This document shows, piece after piece, positions 60,113 to 64,000 of a stretch of DNA of 64,000 nt (the first letter of the stretch is position 1; the number at the start of each line of letters is the position of its first letter). Source of the DNA: Larus michahellis (lineage: Eukaryota; Chordata; Aves; Charadriiformes; Laridae); assembly GCF_964199755.1 (NCBI RefSeq), contig NC_133910.1, positions 11,168,711 to 11,232,710 of the forward strand, in the 5' to 3' direction. The notes beneath the pieces are model-generated. The model made no database searches. It worked only from the letters and a program-made list of their open reading frames with translations, and was not told the origin of the DNA. A program made the position numbers and the translations under genes.

Positions 60113-60784
60113 AAGTTGGTTCCTTGCAGGCTTTGTTGCTCAGCTGGGAGAATCAGTGATGAAACAGGCAAGGGATTAACCATGCCGACAAATACGAGCT
60201 GATCCTTACTTATGGTTATAAAGCCCCCACCCCACCCATTGTCACTTATTCCACAGGAGATGTTACACCCCCTGCAAGAAGTACTCTGCCATCCAAAAAA
60301 AGAAAAGTCAAGCACATAATTGAATATGAGTGTATATGTGAGAAGTTAGAAAATCTTCAGCCACGATCCTGCAAGCAATGTGTTACACACAGACACTCAT
60401 TTTCTAAATGTTTCCTGGTTCCCTGTGTACCTCACTAATAATTAAGACGACAGCGCACAAGGGTTGCTCATTCTCCTTGCTCAGGCCGTGCCCAGAGAGT
60501 GTTCCTGTGAAACGGGAGTAAAACTTTGTGGAGAACCACTAGCAACAGCCAGGCAGGGAGAGAATCCCACCAGCAAGGGAGGTCGCTGGGGTCTGTGCTT
60601 CACCTGCTGAGCAGTTCCACGGCAGAGCTCTGGCTCCTTCCCAGAATTAGAGAAGTGCAGGGCAAAACAAAGAGAAAACTGACTTTTTCTACCCCCCTCC
60701 AACTCAATGTGCTTAAGGACTGTTCAACAGTCAACGGTGCATAGCTCCTCAGGGAGCTCCTCACCCCCCGTTTGTGGTCAGGGA

Positions 60785-60925
60785 ATCACAGAATCGGGAT
60801 TCTGATCAGGAAATCAGGAAACTGAGGCTTGGAAAAATAGCGAGTAACCTCAGATCTCAAGAGCTTGAGTGGGACTGACTCTGGGGTCACAGAGCCGGCT
60901 GAAGTCAGAGCTGTGGGTCAAAACT
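60785..60925 (+). mobile_element. Possible MIR-like SINE remnant
   Basis: CAGGAAACTGAGGCTTGG matches the MIR core word GAGGAAACTGAGGCT, and GGTCACAGAGCC further on resembles GGTCACACAGC. Strongly diverged. The leading AATCACAGAATC could instead be a CR1 end. Confidence 0.3.
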
Positions 60926-63900
60926 GAGGTTTTTTTATTTACTGCTTCTGCACTCTAGTCACAAGGGTGTCCGGCATCCCTGGCTTAGGGGCTGGTAAGA
61001 GAGAGAACACAGGATCGGTCAGTGAAACACATTTAGAAGCTTCCCTTCAGAAGAGGAATTTCTCTTGCTCTCATTTTTTTAATCAGCTTCCCGCTTCTAC
61101 CGCTAATAACGAGAAATGTTGTTCTGGCAACAGCTAGAAGAGTTTTTTCCAAGTTCAAAATGCTAAGAATAAAATTTATAGCGAAATAGTTACAGCCTCC
61201 CAGTGCCTGGAAATTCCTTGGCAGTAGGCTTTTGCTCCAGAGAAATATTGAATCAATGGTGTGCTAACAGCTCAGGAGCCTATTACAATAACATGCATAC
61301 CTTGAGTCCAGACAATCAATAACTCAGCAGGATGCAGCTACCAGAAAACAACAACAAATTAGTTGGATTTCCATAGACTATACATTTGGTGAGTAATAAT
61401 CAGTAAGTAGAAATGAACCTAGCCTGGAGAGACCACTGAGCCAAATGGAGATCTTTTATTCATGGCTTCAACTGCTGCATTCACTGAACGGGATGTTTGC
61501 GGAGGGCTTCAACCCTCTAAATATACATGTGCAAGTTTGACTTTACACATATTCCGACTGAGCTCAGTTATTTTATTGTTAACAGGACTTCCGTTCACAG
61601 AGGTTTTTCAGTATAAGCCAGTATAGCACTCCAGTAGTGAAAGACTGTCGGGCTTAAATTTAACGTGTCCTATTATTTGTACATTCCTGCTTGGAGGTGC
61701 AGCCGAAGGTGCCCTCTGCCTTTCGGTAAGTACAGTCCAGAGGTCAAATCTCTCGCAGTTTACATATTACTGCTGCTGACTTATATTCTTAGAAGTCAGC
61801 CAGGATTGACCTCTGGCTGTATAAAGCACTTTGAGCATAAGAGCTCTCAGAACAGCAGAACCACAAATCATCAGGTCTAAGTACTACAGTTTTAAGGCTG
61901 CTTCCATGGTATCTATACAACCAAACTGCTGTTTCATTGGAGAGAGATACAAGTTTATTTTTCTCCCTCTAGAACAAAGAGCAGAGTAGGAAGAGGTTTA
62001 GTAAGCAGGTCTAATAAACCACTTTGTACAGAATTAATTAAGACTGTTGCTAGCTAGCTAGGAAATGACTTTGCATCCGAATGTTGTTGTGCCTGCTCTG
62101 ATTTGTATTGCCACCTGAAATGCAAATACCACCTAGGACGTGTTATAGAGATGTATTAGCTTATTGCTTTTAGTAAAGCCTAAATGCCTACCGCGAGCTC
62201 TCAGAAGAAAGGATGTCTGCATTAGAATTGGCCTTCTTCAACAGGAGAGATCATTCACAGCTTATGATATTAGCTATAAAAGCTTTTAATTACAGAGTCC
62301 TCATTCTGACTGGATCTAGTGAGCATCTGCAGATGACACCGCCCAGAGTACTGAACAAGTGTATACCTGCCTGTGTATTTATTTTGATTTCATGTTCATT
62401 AGTTATTTTTCATTTATAAGAAACTCAAATTTCCAAAAGAAATAAGAATCCCTCTATTAACGCAAAACTTCTGGACCCCATCCCTGCATCACACTCTGAT
62501 CCAAGCTGAGAACAGGCAGGCAGGATTATCTTAAACGAAGATATTAAAGATAAGGCTGTGCCTCTCAGAACATACATTAAGTTGCTCCAAGAACATATGT
62601 ACCTGTGGGGGTGTTGGGGAGGGTCCAAAATTGTGAATTCCATTTCAGAGAGACATTTTCATATGCATGCGGGGAAGCACTCAGCGGTGTCATGAAGTGA
62701 TCTATGTCTATTGCCGTCAGCAGCGTCGGCACAGGCCAGGCACAAGCACTGCAGTGAACTTACACACTCGTGCACGTGGAACTATTTTTCATGGAATTGA
62801 TGAATTCTGCAGTGACGTTCATAGCAGTAGGACACATTATTGCTGCAATATATGACTATCAGTAACACCTACAAGCCTTTAATATTCTGCAGCTGAACTG
62901 TGGAAACAGAAGAAAGTTGCTTGTAAATGCCTAATTCACAGTTTAACTGGATTGTCTGTCAAAATAACTCTCAGATATGAAACTTCAAGTAGGAAGCTTA
63001 AAAATCAGAAAAAATGCAAAGAACTTCTTGATGAACGTTAAAAGCATTTTAGAGAAGAAGAAAACTAAAAGAATACTTTCCTGCTTTCATCCTCATCACT
63101 GAGTTTCAATTAGCTCTGTCTGTACAGCTATCTAATCACTGTTTTTTCTGCAGTCTTAGCAACTCCATTATCTGAATAGCAAATATGGTAATTTCAAGCG
63201 AGAGGGTTTTGTGGGCAGAAAATAGCAAAATGGATTTTGCCCTTCTTTTTCTCAGTATAGGAAATGTTTCTTGCTTATTTCTATTTCACAGTTCATTTGT
63301 TTTGATGGGAATGCTGGCTAACTGCAGTGTGCTTCAGGATTTGCAGCTGCACTCCCTGTTTCTATCCTTATCTCTACGGATAAAGTTGCCCTCCGTCACA
63401 GTGCCTGGTTGCTCCAAGGCAGGCTTCCAAATCTACCCCTCTGAGCGAGCATGCAAGTTGGTGGCAGGAAGACCACAGACTTTGAGCAGGAATGGACAGA
63501 AGGGCTGCAAGGCAGAAAAACAGACTGAAAAATGAGCTTTTTATGTTATGCAAAGGGGTTGCCCGCTCCTGCCTTGCTCCAACTGCAAGCCTGTTGCAGG
63601 ATCAAGGTGATTCGTAGCCTGGGAGTCCATCAGCCTTTGCCTGTCACCCCCTCTGTTTGTACTGCACCCAGCACCGCGCTGTCACCACGCAAACAATGAG
63701 CAATAGCTGCAGAAGCAGCAGCACAAAGCAAGTGGTCATCGGCTTATGGGAGCTGCCCTCTCCAGAAACACGGCGATCCAGCAAGACACATCCTAGTTTG
63801 CATTCCCGTCATTTGAGCCGCCCGACAGTTCATTGCATGAAACATTGTCCAAGGGTTTGGCAGGAAGTTGTGCTTAATGGCAGACTCTCATAGGAGGCAC

Positions 63901-64000
63901 TTGATTATATTAGACAGATAATTATTGATCCAGCTATAGTTTATCCTTGCTGCCTAATTTCAATAAACAGCAGCTTGGGGGAATTAGCAAGGGATTCTGT

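Larger units (their letters stand above)
54093..64000. other. Intergenic DNA to window end; no gene seen
   Basis: About 9.9 kb with no supported exon on either strand. It contains candidate regulatory blocks at 56.03-56.19, 58.24-58.34 and 59.64-59.76 kb, a T-run at 60094-60112, and a possible MIR-like remnant near 60.8 kb. By synteny the 3' end of LHX3 would be expected further right. Confidence 0.5.

Noticed and set aside
38701..64000. LHX3 coding exons expected by synteny
   Set aside because: No frame contains a LIM domain or a homeodomain helix 3 (WFQNRR-type) motif; the gene must lie beyond the right edge.
1..64000. tRNA, rRNA, microRNA or endogenous retrovirus
   Set aside because: No cloverleaf box A/B pair, rRNA words, convincing precursor hairpin, or retroviral protein or LTR pair was recognised by eye. 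A covariance-model or repeat-library search would be needed to exclude diverged copies.

Overview
This is a vertebrate nuclear window, most probably avian. Four CR1-type LINE fragments, several with the typical CR1 3' end (an ATTCTGTGAT-like octamer series), are the only clearly recognisable transposons. No primate or rodent SINEs are visible. The background is GC-rich and CpG-island-dotted, as on a bird microchromosome. There are no bacterial-style genes, and nearly all the open frames are chance frames in GC-rich non-coding DNA.

One protein-coding gene is clear: TMEM250 (formerly C9orf69), on the minus strand. Its 139-codon reading frame lies in a single exon (CDS 34328-34747). A strong splice acceptor lies 5' of it (exon start 34880), and a strong donor in the CpG island at 37.98-38.70 kb (exon 1 end 38312) supplies the 5' leader. 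As modelled, that leader carries at least three upstream ORFs. The last one ends in a TGATG overlap with the main start codon. The promoter island holds a perfect RFX-type X-box palindrome and ETS-like sites.

In mammals the gene order is NACC2 - TMEM250 - LHX3, all on one strand. By that synteny, left of TMEM250 on the minus strand should be NACC2. The extreme CpG island at 11.2-12.95 kb, with a good minus-strand splice donor at 12492, is therefore a candidate NACC2 promoter and non-coding first exon, and 1-12.49 kb would be its first intron. To the right (38.7-64 kb) should lie the DNA downstream of LHX3. No LHX3 homeodomain or LIM exon and no NACC2 BTB exon is visible here, so these assignments are inference.

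Layout: 1-10.99 kb, presumed intron with an orphan CpG island at about 5.15-5.41 kb; 10990-11189, 200-base assembly gap; 11.19-12.95 kb, CpG island with long G/C homopolymers and a near-perfect 47-base inverted repeat; 12.95-13.86 kb, G-depleted T/A low-complexity block; 13.86-18.67 kb, three CR1 pieces; 18.7-31.5 kb, intergenic; 31.5-38.7 kb, TMEM250 transcription unit and promoter; 38.7-64 kb, intergenic, with many AT-rich islands carrying clustered homeodomain (TAATTA), SOX, POU-octamer and HOX-PBX-MEIS-like motifs, plus an orphan CpG island at 44.5 kb and a reverse CR1 at 53.8 kb. I found no unknown multi-gene system. The most promising items are the TMEM250 leader uORFs, the X-box, and the palindromic homeodomain clusters on the LHX3 side.
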